A stretch of 64,000 bases of DNA from Ustulina deusta (Eukaryota; Ascomycota; Sordariomycetes; Xylariales; Xylariaceae). The DNA is taken from contig JAJNNX010000004.1 of NCBI GenBank assembly GCA_023159155.1, positions 744,001-808,000 of the forward strand, given 5' to 3'. Positions 35,658 through 46,708 of this stretch are shown in pieces. Below the pieces are notes generated by a model. That model saw only the letters and a program-made list of their open reading frames with translations, did no database searches and was not told the origin of the DNA. How positions within the stretch are numbered: the first letter of the stretch is position 1; each line of letters opens with the position of its first letter. The position numbers and the translations under genes are program-made.

Positions 35658-36608
35658 GGTGGGCAGCTGCTGCGGCTCTCGACCGCCTCGTCAGTATCGG
35701 TATCGGGGCTGTCCGAAACAAATGGGGCGCGAGGAGAGTCGACTATAACGGCCAAGAGGAATTGAGGTCGATATTCCCCCCTCAACACAACGCAGGCGGA
35801 AGGGAAGCGGTATGCAGAGACAGGGTTGGGCTGGGCTGGGAGCAAAGAGGGACGGCGTCAATAGACAAGAGGTAGTCGGTCAGTCAGGTATAATGCGACT
35901 ATGCATCCCAGGGGTCGCTCGACTGTGGGTGGTCCCGGTGGTGGTGCGAGTAGTAGGAATAGCGGTGGTTGCAGCAGTTGCAGGTATTCAATCGTGGGTT
36001 GACCCTCAATTCATGACCAGGCTGTCCCGATAGACATAGCCAGCATGCACATACATAAAGATTCCACACAGAAATCTGTCCCTCCTGAACTGCAAGTGGG
36101 GCCACTTTCCAGGCTAGGTGCCTTCACCTGCTAATGGATCCGAGTCAAGTGTGGGCCGGTGCAGTGGCTCAAGCTACCTTGTACTAGGTTACCTAATCAA
36201 ATTCGGTGACAGCGGTTCTCCTCCGATGGTTGTTCCTTCTCCGACTAGGTTAGCGAGCCAATCATCTCCGTGGATGGATATGGTAGTTGAACCACAGGCC
36301 CATACACGTAAGGCTGATCAAATCGGAAGTGTGGCTTGCTTGCACCCCCCAACCTGTAGAGCTGATAATAGAGAGACATACCTGTTCTGCCCCGCCAACT
36401 GTACCTACCCCGGCTGGTTGGCCTATAGGTACCATGGAGCTCGCAGATCTGAATCTGAAATGCAGGAGCCTTGCTTCCATTCATGAGCATTTCAATCTCA
36501 TTTAATCTCAACTCCCGCCCAAATACAATAGCAACGGCATTGCAAACTCGACGTGTCTGCAATCGTCACGTCAATTCGCGAAGAATCACCACCACCTCCC
36601 CACCCAAC
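35658..36608. other. Divergent promoter region, beta-COP and MAGO
   Basis: This 950-bp region separates two divergently transcribed housekeeping genes and must hold both promoters. It includes G/T-rich stretches and a TAGGTACC motif near 36426. No coding segment is supported. Confidence 0.5.
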
Positions 36609-37429
36609 ATGACTTCATCCAGTGAGCCCTTCTACATACGCTACTAGTATGTTCAGTCTCCCACCCAACAACCCCGGTCTGCAACACCACTAACATATCG
36701 GAACACTACAGCTCCGGACATTCAGGTCGTTTTGGCCACGAATTCCTCGGTACGCATTTTACCCATCCGTAGTGCGTGGCGGCAGGCAGAAGCACTAGCA
36801 ACATGCATGGGGGCGACAAACTAACTTGATTGAATACGCAGAGTTCGACTTCCGAGTAGTGGGCGACGGACGAAGCGCAGTGGCCCGATATGCCAACAAT
36901 TCGAACTACCGAAACGACAGCCTCATCCGCAAAGAGAGTGCGTGCCCCCGATACCCTTCGTCACAACATCTTCCGACCTCGTGATACTGCCTCTGGCTCG
37001 CCCACCCGTACTTCTAGGGGGACCAGATACGCTAACTTTTCGGGAATCTCAATAGTGTGCGTCAGTTCGCTAGTGGTCGACGAGATCAGGCGCATAGTGA
37101 AGTCGAGCGAGATCATGAAGGAAGATGATTCGAAATGGCCGCAAAAGAACAAGGACGGGCGTCAGGAATTGGAGATTCGGCTGGGAAACGAGCACATATC
37201 ATTCGAGGTGCGAAAGAATCACCGAATTGCTATTAGTTTTGGTAACACAGATGGATGCTTACATATGAGGAAACCCCTCTCGCAGACAGCCAAGATTGGT
37301 TCATTAATCGACGTCACCGAGTCGGCTGATCCCGAAGGCCTCCGCGTTTTTTATTACCTAGTGCAAGACTTGAAGGCCCTGGTATTCAGCTTGACATCGC
37401 TTCACTTCAAAATCAAGCCCATCTCATGA
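36609..37429 (+). CDS. MAGO: Mago nashi, exon-junction complex core subunit
   Basis: Mago pairs with Y14 in the exon-junction complex deposited on spliced mRNAs. Five exons (36609-36646, 36712-36749, 36842-36937, 37056-37207, 37286-37429) give 155 aa; introns are 65, 92, 118 and 78 bp. The assembled protein begins [18 protein letters not shown] and contains the near-invariant Mago blocks [45 protein letters not shown] and [16 protein letters not shown], ending FKIKPIS. The last intron is a multiple of three with no stop, so an unspliced frame looks coding; removing it restores ISFETAKIGSL. The first two exons are 38 nt each. The gene is convergent with GID4. Confidence 0.95.
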
Positions 37430-37829
37430 GGTATGGGGGGATATGTGGTGGAAATCGGATGGTTAGGTGTTTCATGTACACGAACTAGGCCATTTCTCTT
37501 TGTCCAAGCCTGGAATATACCCCACGTGGCTGTTCGTAAAAATGCTATATCAACTGTCGCTCTGCCCTGCCTTCAAGCGCCTTCGGGATAACCAAACGCC
37601 TTATGCCCATATGTTTGGATTTCCGTTCCGAATCTGCCTCGCCGTAATGATTATATGCCTTCCATGCGTACCTTATTCGTCTGCCGCTCGCAAGAATGAC
37701 ATAAAGTCTCTGATTTACTTTCCATGCTCGAACCGATCAATTTCCTGGTAAGGCTGTGTCCTCCCAGAACCATGCTCACGCTCATTAACTAGTTGTGGTT
37801 GTTGTACGTATTGATAATTATCAAGTTCA
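37430..37829. other. Convergent 3' region of MAGO and GID4
   Basis: This 400-bp spacer lies between two stop codons and probably holds both 3' UTRs. No gene is seen. Confidence 0.5.
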
Positions 37830-39183
37830 TTACCGGAATTCCAGGGCACTGAAACAGCCCCTATCCTCCACATGTTTGAGCTCTAACTGTTGGAACCTGC
37901 TTGGCCAATAGGGTTAACTTATACACGGAAAATGCTACACGGCTGGGTACTTACTTCTCGCTTTTGGAGTGGAAATATATGCCGCTCACACAACCCTCCT
38001 TCTGGTTGAAGCAGATGTAGTAAAATCCTTCAAAACTAGCACCGTTGATGGAGGTGACACGATGGTCGGGCACCAAAAAGTGTTCCTTCCAGCGCATGAA
38101 GATGTTTTCGCGCTGTGCGAGGTTGGGTATTGTTACGGCGACGCCCTTCCGCACTTGCTTGCTATACTGTCGAAAGGCTGAGAACTTGCCCCAGTGGTTC
38201 AAGTCGATCTTCTCTGTAGCGCCCCAGCCGTCGTGTTTCGTCAAGAAGTCATAGCGGCTGCCGATGATCTCACCCTCGAAGTAGGTCGTTAGGGTTGGAT
38301 TATCTTCTGTCAGGCCTGTACCAAACTCGCCTGGTTAGTGAGTACATTCTATCCAGATGTTCAAGCGAGATAGTTTCTAGTTTGGATAATCAAAACTGTG
38401 CTGAACAATATGAAACGGCTATCAAGCTCTGCTGTGAGGAGTATGGCGCTGGAAACTTGCCTTGAATCTTGAGATAACCACACAGGAATGACTCGCGCAA
38501 ATCAACATACTTAATTTCGACCTGGACATCGTATACCTGGCGTTCGGACTGCTGGGTCCCATGGAATTTGCTCCCCGGCCGTAAGAAGGAAGATGGAGAC
38601 ATAGGAAATATCTGGAGGCGACGATTAGCGAGAGGCGCCATGTTCTGTCTGTTTTCAATTGAGTTTCGCTAATGCATTCATGTGCACATACCCGAACAGT
38701 AGAGTAATCGAAACCCATCGATGGTTGATATTCGCCATGATTTATATGGATTCGTGCGTCATCGTCGTCGAGTTTGTCATGTTCTGCCGTTGAGGTGTCG
38801 AGGTCGCATCGAGAGCGATGTCGCTCCACTGGAGCTGCCACAATTGCACCGCCCTGCACTTCCCCCAACTCTTCTGGCGGTTTATGTGTTGGCGAATCTA
38901 CGTCGATTGGCTCGGAGGCAGAGCTATCGGTACCGCTCTGCGATTCGGGTCGTGGAGACTCTGTGGTGGATCGCGACTCAGTCAGCAGCTCGACCATGTC
39001 GGCGGTGGGCGCGCTCATGGCTTCAGGTGACGTCGTTGCATCGCTGTCCACGTTCATCTCTAGCCCATCTTCATCGGGGCGCCAACTGCTGGGAGAGTGA
39101 ACGTCCTCGGGACATGAGGAGCTATGTGTCCGGGGTGGCAAATCAGGAGGGGTAGGGGGTGTATTGCTGGAGGGTGTAGGCAT
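37830..39183 (-). CDS. GID4: GID complex substrate receptor Gid4 (Vid24)
   Basis: Gid4 is the substrate receptor of the GID/CTLH ubiquitin ligase that degrades gluconeogenic enzymes bearing N-terminal proline. Four exons on the minus strand (39183-38692, 38644-38461, 38315-37955, 37896-37830) give 367 aa in phase. The N-terminal 165 residues are Ser/Pro/Glu-rich and disordered. The Vid24 beta-barrel follows: [70 protein letters not shown] and GASFEGFYYICFN. The 67-nt last exon encodes FQQLELKHVEDRG... and ends EFR. The second intron begins with GC (caag|gcaagt), a GC-AG intron. The first intron is 47 bp. Confidence 0.92.
38316..38460 (-). other. GC-AG intron of GID4
   Basis: The donor is AAG|GCAAGT, the known consensus of GC-AG introns, and the acceptor is gtacag. 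Only this junction gives the conserved [10 protein letters not shown] sequence in phase; no nearby GT donor does. Confidence 0.85.
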
Positions 39184-41579
39184 GGTGATGTTTTGGAGAG
39201 ATGCAAGCGGTGATAGCGCTGGTGGAGGTCGAATGTAGGTAGATGCTGTATAGTGTATAGTATAGCTAAGTTTGGTAGGTGGATGGATGGGTCACGGCGA
39301 TGAGCCGGATGTCAACGCGACAATGCAGCTGGGAGACGCGCAAGCAGGGCTTTGTCGTTTCAAAGAGATACAAAGAAAAGAGAAATATGTGGTGAAGGAA
39401 TTAGGATGGCTATTACTAAGGAGAGGACCAGATGTTGATGTCGAGCAAAGTCGGTAGTGTCCGACAACAACAGGAAGATTGGGGAATATAGTAGTGTAGA
39501 CCGAGACCAGACTCAGTAGAGTTGCTTTGCTTTTGGCGAGTTGAGCACTCAACTCAGGAGTAACAGAGTAAAGCCTGAAAGGGCAAAACTTGAATCGAGG
39601 TGAGATTTGCTCGCCTATACGACAAGGTATAAGGCATGGATGCAAGTATGGAAGTAAGTACCTATGCAATCGCACGGGTAGGTTAATATGGATGTAGGAC
39701 CTGGAACTGGGAAGCTCCAATAGGGACGTGTTACCGGGAGGCGACCGCCTAGGTAGGTAGTCAGTGATAAGGGGATCTATCTGAGTTAGCTAGGTACCGC
39801 ATGTTATTACCCCACACTCAAGTAGTCTACCTACAATACCTACAGTATACTTCCAAGCTGGGGAGGTACACAAACGTAGCGCCAGGTAGGAGGTTGATGG
39901 AGAACTTGGAACCTACAGTTGGTATCTGTAGGTACGCTACTTGGGTGCCTAGAGAGACACGTTGTTTTGTTGTGCCATTCACCCGATGCTTCACATGTTC
40001 ACGTCAGCACCCAGACAACAATTGCTTTTTTGTACCGGCTCGGCTGGATCACTTCTGACCAGATTCTAGTCACATTACTCTCAGAGCCTGTCGCTAACGG
40101 GAAGATTGGTGCAGGCTGTCTTAAAATCCGATGCCTCATGTCGTGATGTTCTTGGTTCCAGTAATTCTGCACGGAATTGGGAATCGAATGTTTCTCGAAA
40201 ATAAAGTGATCACAGTGTTATCGTCGTGGCGCAGCCTGAATGTTGCACTGCATGGAAAGTACCAACGCAATCAATCATCTGCCATGTTCGACGTCTTCTA
40301 GGGTTACCACCCAGAGTGTTGTCTAGATCAGCCTAGAAAGTTGCATCCCACGGCTAGCGTTGTTGTTGGTGGTCTAGACAGAGCATCTTGGATACCTACA
40401 CGTATTAGCTCTCTGCAGTCCACGTTTCAGCTTCCCGAGGCCCTATATCCTTGAAGGTATGCGGCTTGTTCCCCCTTCGCAGGCGATCGTTCCCTCGTTA
40501 GGATTTATTAAGACGACGGTTATCTTCAACGGCCAATCCTCCATCCCGCCAACCCTATTTTAACGAGCTGTATGAGCATCTTTGGTAATAGTGACAATCT
40601 TACGCTTATTTGGAGCATGGCCGGGAGGCGGTCTCCTCTATAATAGTAACTGTAATAAATGTAGATCATTTCGTTACGCATTTTTTTTCCGTGTCTCTCT
40701 CTTCTGCTTATTCTTCTTTTTTCCCTCTTGTGTTTCTGTCTCTCCGTGTGCCTCTCTCTCGACGACCAGGTCCCCAGAGGATACACCTATTTCGATATGA
40801 TTGCAAGTGCTGCCGTTGTGTAACGTCAACCAACTTCGAAGGCATGACATTCTCCATATAGGGTGACGTCAATTACAATATGCACCGTGTGGAAACGACA
40901 GAAATGCCTATTAATGCATGGTTTTAAGTAGTTTAAAAATAGGCACTGATTCGTCGAGTGAAGCTATCTAAGAACGAGTGGTGTGTCTTTCCTGCCAGAG
41001 TCAGCTAATATAGCCAACCCCAGTAGGAAGACAAGTTCTGGAACTGTATTAACGTGCATTGCCGCTGTACATCGGATACGTCGGGCAAAATGGTTACTTG
41101 CAGATGCATGCTAAGCTTAGTTCCTACCAAAGCTTTTAGAGTTTCGAGGGTGTGCTTTAAGCGCTTGATCTGCCGTACAACAAAAATCCGACATAGTTTG
41201 TCATCTGAACGTGAAAGACACTCGCTGCCCACGTGGGTTTACCCGTCTCCAGTATGAGATGACAGTGCCTAGATAGGTACTCTGTGAACACGAAAGGCTA
41301 TGTGATGGACCCTTGGAACACCATGAGGAGAGAGAGAGAGGACTGATGATATCTGACCGTGACTAGCTATGTAAGATCTATGTTCGGGCCCGTTGTCCGG
41401 CACAAGATTGACGAATAATGCTCAGCTTGGTTATATATCACGACATTTCGGCAGGTTTACTATTGGTGTTCCTCCCGTGATCTTATCGAAAGTCTTTGTC
41501 TGAATGCACGTATATATACGAAATGTTGCTATGACCAGACAACCCAAATATTACGGAAAACCTCGTTATTATTTTATAT
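39184..41579. other. Intergenic region upstream of GID4
   Basis: This 2.4-kb stretch has no supported gene. It contains many TAGGTA/TACCTA motifs at 39235-39960, T/C-rich runs near 40680-40760, and a GA repeat at about 41329-41340. Confidence 0.5.
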
Positions 41580-43134
41580 CTATGTTTGCAATTGCTTTGT
41601 TTCAGATGCTACAGCATCAAGCTCATCCTGTTCTGACTTGAATCCTCTAAAGTAGTGACGGCGGAAGGGATTAAGATCATCTGCTGATCGACCATTCGCT
41701 TGATCTGCTTGTTTCTTCCTCAATGCCAATGCCGACATATCTACGTCCGAGTCGGGAAGCCGTCGATAAGTGATCAATCGTCTCGACCCTAGTGATCTGT
41801 GAGTTGATTGTGAACTATGAGTACGAGGAATTCGACAACTCACATTTGTTAAACACTTGTGTGCATACAACAACTGTCTCTAGGCATGGGTGTGTAGGAA
41901 TAGCAATCTCCTGATCTTCATCGTTCGCAGTTGGCATCCAAAAAGAAAGCCGACCATTATCAACCAGCATGTCCGTGGCGAAATTGAGTATGTCATCTAA
42001 CATGGCTAGGAAGCTATATGGTTTCTTGGGTGGAATGAACGTTGGATCTCTGCTGTCTGTCAGTTGAAGAGTTGGGCCGATTCGAGGGGCATAACTTCTT
42101 ACCGGTACATCAACTTCCCCCTCTCAATACTCCGCACATCTTTTTCGGGGTCCCTACAACCCAATACTTTCAGGCCCTCTCTCACTCCGTAGGGCGGATC
42201 GCACAATATCCCATCGAGTATTCGAGCCCTGCGTACAGGGGTGTTTGTGAGATCACTCACAAAAACCCCGCCTAGTAATTTCTCTAATCCATACTGTTGA
42301 AAGTTGCCCAAGAGACTCTTCTTGCCGCCTGAACCTCGCATACTCCGACCGTCAATATCGCTGCCCCAAACCAGAGAGCCAAACTGGGCACAAGCAATTG
42401 GGAAGCTGCCGGTGCCAACGAAAGGGTCATAAAACAGCTTCCCAGGCCCAGCTAGAGCAATGTTGGCAGTAACAAGGGCCAATTCAGAGTCCATCGAAGT
42501 CGTACTAATGTAATCGCGCTTCTTCAAGTTAAATGTATTGATTAAGTCCCTCGCGCTGTGGGCAATCAGTCTCCCAAAATGAACCTGCAAAGGTGAAAGT
42601 GGTTTATTCTCGGGTAAGGGCTCAAACGCCCACTTTTCAAAGAGGGTAAACTCATGGTCAGGCGACGATAGGACAATGGGACCCTCAAACGCAAGGTAAG
42701 AAAACGAGTTGATGAGGGCGACTTTCTGCCTTTGAGACTGCGACCCTCGATAGGAGTCTATGCTGATCTTGAAAGACGGCTTAGCATAAAGTGGCCATAA
42801 ATGGGCAGTGTCACTTTTGATGGTAGCATGTAATTCATCGAGTGTGTCGGCAGTGCCCCAGTGCTCATAGATACTATGTGCCAATATTGAGCGCTCAATA
42901 ACAGTCCGTGCAGCAATCTCAGAGGGAAACTCGACCAGACAAAACGGAGACTGAGCAAAGTTAGTTAGGGATGCTAGCTATAAACCCCCCGAGGCGGCCG
43001 GAAGCTCCCTTTTTACTCACTTCATCGTTGTAAGATATGATTTTTACATCAACTCTCGCTAAGATAGCAAGAGACTTGATCTCTGCCAAACGAAACGTCT
43101 CATGTAACTGCGTGAATCGGATTAGGTATTGCAT
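41580..43134 (-). CDS. TRM11: tRNA (guanine-N2) methyltransferase Trm11
   Basis: Trm11, with Trm112, makes N2-methylguanosine at position 10 of tRNAs. Four exons on the minus strand (43134-43021, 42950-42103, 42049-41844, 41788-41580) with introns of 70, 53 and 55 bp give 458 aa. The start MQYLIRFTQLHETFRLAEIK matches the THUMP-like N-terminus. The Rossmann methyltransferase domain has the SAM motif FYDPFVGTGSFPIACA, VWGSDIDGR and the catalytic CDPPYGVREG (an N/DPPY motif). The spliced C-terminus restores PPKKPYSFLAMLDDIL and QVFNKWSRRLITYRRLPD. It is divergent from RPP40 with 458 bp between start codons. Confidence 0.95.
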
Positions 43135-43592
43135 GGCAGGCGAGTATTCCTTGGTGCCTGTGCGAAAAGTCCAGAACTTGAGAAGTCGCAATGTCCGATG
43201 TGTGTGTAGACAACTCCATCTGTGTCTGAATCTGCATTGGCTGAGAGCGGGTGAGAAGAGCCATTCGCACAATGTGGAACGTTTGTGCAGGTCTGGTGGT
43301 TGAGACCAAAAACCAGGGGCGTGAGCTAATGAGGAAAATGGCCGAGTGCTTAATATGGCGCTATTCTTGTTGAATGTAAAAACTCTTTTATCTCATATAG
43401 ATTGGCTTAAATAGCCGGTATTATTCAGCTATACAATTTAGTCAAGGACGCATAGGTTTCCACTATATTCACACCTGAGCGTGGTCTTACGAAGGCGATT
43501 AATTTCTTCTCTTCAAACATTGCTGCAATCACAGCTTCACAACCACACTGCCAAATTCCAAGCAAAGCTGCGCGCTTAGTGTTCTGCCTGCC
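43135..43592. promoter_or_regulatory. Shared divergent promoter of TRM11 and RPP40
   Basis: The start codons of two tRNA-maturation genes lie 458 bp apart in opposite directions, with no other gene between. This region must contain both promoters. No specific factor site was identified. Confidence 0.6.
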
Positions 43593-44968
43593 ATGTTTTC
43601 ATTTCCAAAGTCCAGCGTCTATCAGACCCCAAAATGCTTTATCACGTATGGAATAATGAGCTACCCGGATACCAACCAGCTCCCAACTAAAGTTAAGCCG
43701 TGGAGCACGTTGTTGTCGCAAGATTATGTACACAAGGTGCGAGGCTCGGATCCATTGCTGCTTCTATTCAACAAAACACTAACACACAAGCCAGATCGAC
43801 TTGGTCTTACCGGAAGAACTGTTACAGCTCGTCAAGGAAAGGATCCTTGATGATCCAGCACAAATCCCGAGCTACCACCGAGTGATCATGACTCTTGGAC
43901 AAGTGCTCGAAGGTGACTTCTTCACACAGTACATCAAGATTGGTATGCACTATCAATTCTTCTTTACTCTTCTGCTTGCTTGGAGTCTCGATGCTAATAT
44001 TTACCTATTAGGGAATATTATGATGCTCTCTGAGGGAAAAGTTGCCATCAATAATGTTTTTTCGATAAAAGATGGTACGAGTTATTTGCCTTGTTAGTAA
44101 TCTGCTCTATTCGCTAACAGCGGCTACTTCTCTAGGGAAACTTGTGATGTACCTTGATAAAGAGACTTATGAACGAGCTGGTCTGGTAGGGAAACCTCAC
44201 GGCGTCAAAGGAGCAAGGGGATTGCAACCTAGATGGGGTAAGTCATATTGACTGGGTTAGAATTTAATGAAGCTAACCGTGTCGAAGTTGTTGAATACGA
44301 TCTCCGAAGTCCATCCGCCTTGCATGGAAAGAAAGGGTTCGACAGGCTAGTATATGCTTGCAAGAATGCATTAAATGCGCCAATGACCTGGCTTTTCTTC
44401 AACCTCTCCAAGAGTATGCGTTCCTTATTTACACCTGATTAATAGAGCTGCTGCTGACATAAGCCTAGCAGCCCCTAATCCAGACCCTATTGTCCAACAC
44501 CACCCAACTAAATATACATCAGATCCGGCACTTGTCCAGAACATGGTGACGCAGATTCCTCCGTTGGGGATTTCTTCGGCCGTCCTTGCTGACCAAAGCC
44601 GACAAGAACTAGGCGAGTACGCTACCGAGGTTTACGAATGGCTCTCTCTTGTCCGTCTAGAGAGTCCTCGAGTGAAGCTTCGCGATAATATCGACCCTTA
44701 CCTATCCACCTACGCGGTACCAGGCGATCCCTCCGAGAGCAACGAGGGCCAGCTGTGCAAGATTAGTTGGCGGGGATTCATGCCACCGGGATGGGCAGCA
44801 AACACCCTAGCGGAGTTGATCAAAACCCTTCCACCAAAAGCATGGTTCTCATTCAGCGCCATGCCATTCACTCGGGGTGCCATGGGGCTTGGCGCGGATT
44901 GCACTATTATGAGGCCACCAAGCAGTCCAGGAGAGTACGTTCTCTGGGAGATCAAGGGGCATGACTGA
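43593..44968 (+). CDS. RPP40: RNase P/MRP 40-kDa subunit (Rpp40)
   Basis: Rpp40 is a protein subunit of nuclear RNase P/MRP, which trims tRNA 5' leaders and processes pre-rRNA. Six exons (43593-43736, 43795-43942, 44012-44074, 44136-44237, 44288-44413, 44472-44968) give 359 aa with every junction in phase; introns are 50-69 bp. Family blocks are restored across junctions: YQTPKCFITYGIMS, DYVHKIDLVLPEELL, VIMTLGQVLEGDFFTQYIKIGNIMML, MYLDKETYERAGLVGKPHGVKG, WVVEYDLRSPSALHGKKGFDRL, and TPNPDPIVQHHPTKYTSD. The C-terminal exon has VYEWLSLVRLESPRV and ends GEYVLWEIKGHD. The last acceptor (agcag) was chosen because the upstream aatag puts a stop in frame. Confidence 0.93.
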
Positions 44969-45014
44969 GCGAGTGCGTTGATCTGTGATCGTGGTCCGAA
45001 GATGTCTCTTATGC

Positions 45015-45671
45015 TCAGTCTTGACGGGGTCGGACATTACGGTCTGCGAGGTTTTCATTGGCGACTGCGTCTTGGACAAGCTGTCTGAGTGTAGCCTGGC
45101 CCTCTTCACTATGAAAGTCCCCACGCTGAGCCAACTCCCCTATCCTTTCCCTGAACTCGGAATCGACTTCATCCTCGTTGTCTTCGGCGGGAGTGATGGT
45201 GGCGACAGAAATGTTGAGTCCTTCAGGTAGGGGTGACACATGGCTGTCATCTTGTGCAGGTTCGCCATTAATCCCATTTGATAGGCCTCGGGCCCGCTCA
45301 GCTTCTTTGAGCTTGAGGTACTCAGCAACTTCTGGGAATTCGCCTTCCTCGGCAATCTTTTGGCGGGCACTATAGCCGTCAGACCCTTTAATCATGAGCT
45401 CAGCGCCGAGTTCTTCCACAAGGACTTGAGCAGCATCGACTGTCTCAACAACGAACAGGGCTGTCTCGCCGTCTTCGTCTCGTAAGTTAACATCGACTTT
45501 GAACTCTTGGACAAGGGCACGTAGGAGATCCAGGTGGTTATAGCTGGCGACGGCGTGGATCAGAGAGTAGCCGTGCTCATCTTGCTGGGCGGCTATAGCC
45601 GGATGTTCGCGAAGGAGGGGTAGAAGGGCTGGGCTGTTGTCAGCAGCAAGAAGGAAAGGATTGGCAGGCAT
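45015..45671 (-). CDS. Ankyrin-repeat protein (Yar1-like)
   Basis: A single exon encodes 218 aa, with the start chosen at MPANPFLLAADN. Ankyrin repeats span about residues 5-110: LREHPAIAAQQDEHGYSLIHAVASYNHLDLLRALV, then VDVNLRDEDGETALFV and IKGSDGYSARQKIAEE. An acidic, Ser/Pro-containing C-terminal part follows (EDNEDEVDSEFRERIGELAQRGDFHS). Size and layout resemble small fungal ankyrin proteins such as yeast Yar1, a chaperone of ribosomal protein Rps3; this role is inferred from general similarity only. It is convergent with RPP40, with only 46 bp between stop codons. Confidence 0.85.
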   Translation of the reverse strand: MPANPFLLAADNSPALLPLLREHPAIAAQQDEHGYSLIHAVASYNHLDLLRALVQEFKVDVNLRDEDGETALFVVETVDAAQVLVEELGAELMIKGSDGYSARQKIAEEGEFPEVAEYLKLKEAERARGLSNGINGEPAQDDSHVSPLPEGLNISVATITPAEDNEDEVDSEFRERIGELAQRGDFHSEEGQATLRQLVQDAVANENLADRNVRPRQD

Positions 45672-46708
45672 GATAGCCCTCAGAAATACTGATGGTCCTA
45701 GATAGGGAGATTGGTGCACAAGTCAGCTAGAGGCGCTGCCTAATGAAACGACGCGCGTGAATGCAAATGTTAAGGGCTCGGGGTAAAAGCTGAGGAGGCG
45801 CAGCGGATCTTTTCTGGGGAGGGGTTTGCCGTATGACGCATGGTCAAAACCCCCGCCAAACTGGGGTGGAGGGTTGCCGTAGGGCATTTTATCTTGTTAG
45901 TTGGTGGGGTTCTCAGAGAACTGTTACCTCATTAGAATTAGGGCGCTGTGCCAAACAAAATAATCAGCAATTCGTGTGCCTTGTCATTTCGCCTTTTTTT
46001 TTTTTCCTTCGTCTTTTTTGGGTCCGTCTACAGTTCCCCAGGTTGTTGTTACCTACATTACCGAACCAGAAAGCAGGTACCTAGTCCAACTAGGACTACC
46101 TGGGCTATACCTACCTAACTAAGTACATGTACTGGTCCAATAGTGCAAGTGACTCATGCGGGCAGCCAGAAGCTCCCTAAACAAGAGGTCAGTATCATTT
46201 CCTAGTTGTGTTCCAGCCCTCACTGTTTATCTCCCGCATCCACGACATCAGATACTCATATACTGGTGTCTTGCACCTCCAAAACACCCTGAGCAATAAA
46301 TCGCAGAAAGCAACACGTTTCTTCATCTCCTCTTGTCTGTCTCGCACTGCCAATACGTCCTGAGACGTCAAAACACCGAAAACAACACACAGACATTTCT
46401 CTGACCTCTCCTCACTCCGTCCCATCTCAAGACTATCCCGTCCTACCTCCCCTAACCATATCCCCCACATCACATTCACCATCACTAGCTAGCTCCTCTC
46501 CCTAGTAGCGAGGACGACTTGCCGGCTGACTTACGACTACACTCGCAGCTCCTTCCTTCGTTCTACATTCAGCGCATCTTGCGCTGCTACTAGACTACTT
46601 GTTGTTCGGGGTTCGACAGTTCGTCACGCTTGCCTGGCCTCGCGACCCGGGTTCCCGCCTGGGATCGCTTGTTTCTCCGGCTGTTCATCCCACAGCCATC
46701 AGCTCGTC
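45672..46708. other. Divergent promoter region, ankyrin gene and TRL1
   Basis: This kilobase holds both upstream regions. It has TACCTA motifs at 46050-46120 and C/T-rich sequence before TRL1. Small reading frames in the leader have no support. Confidence 0.5.
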
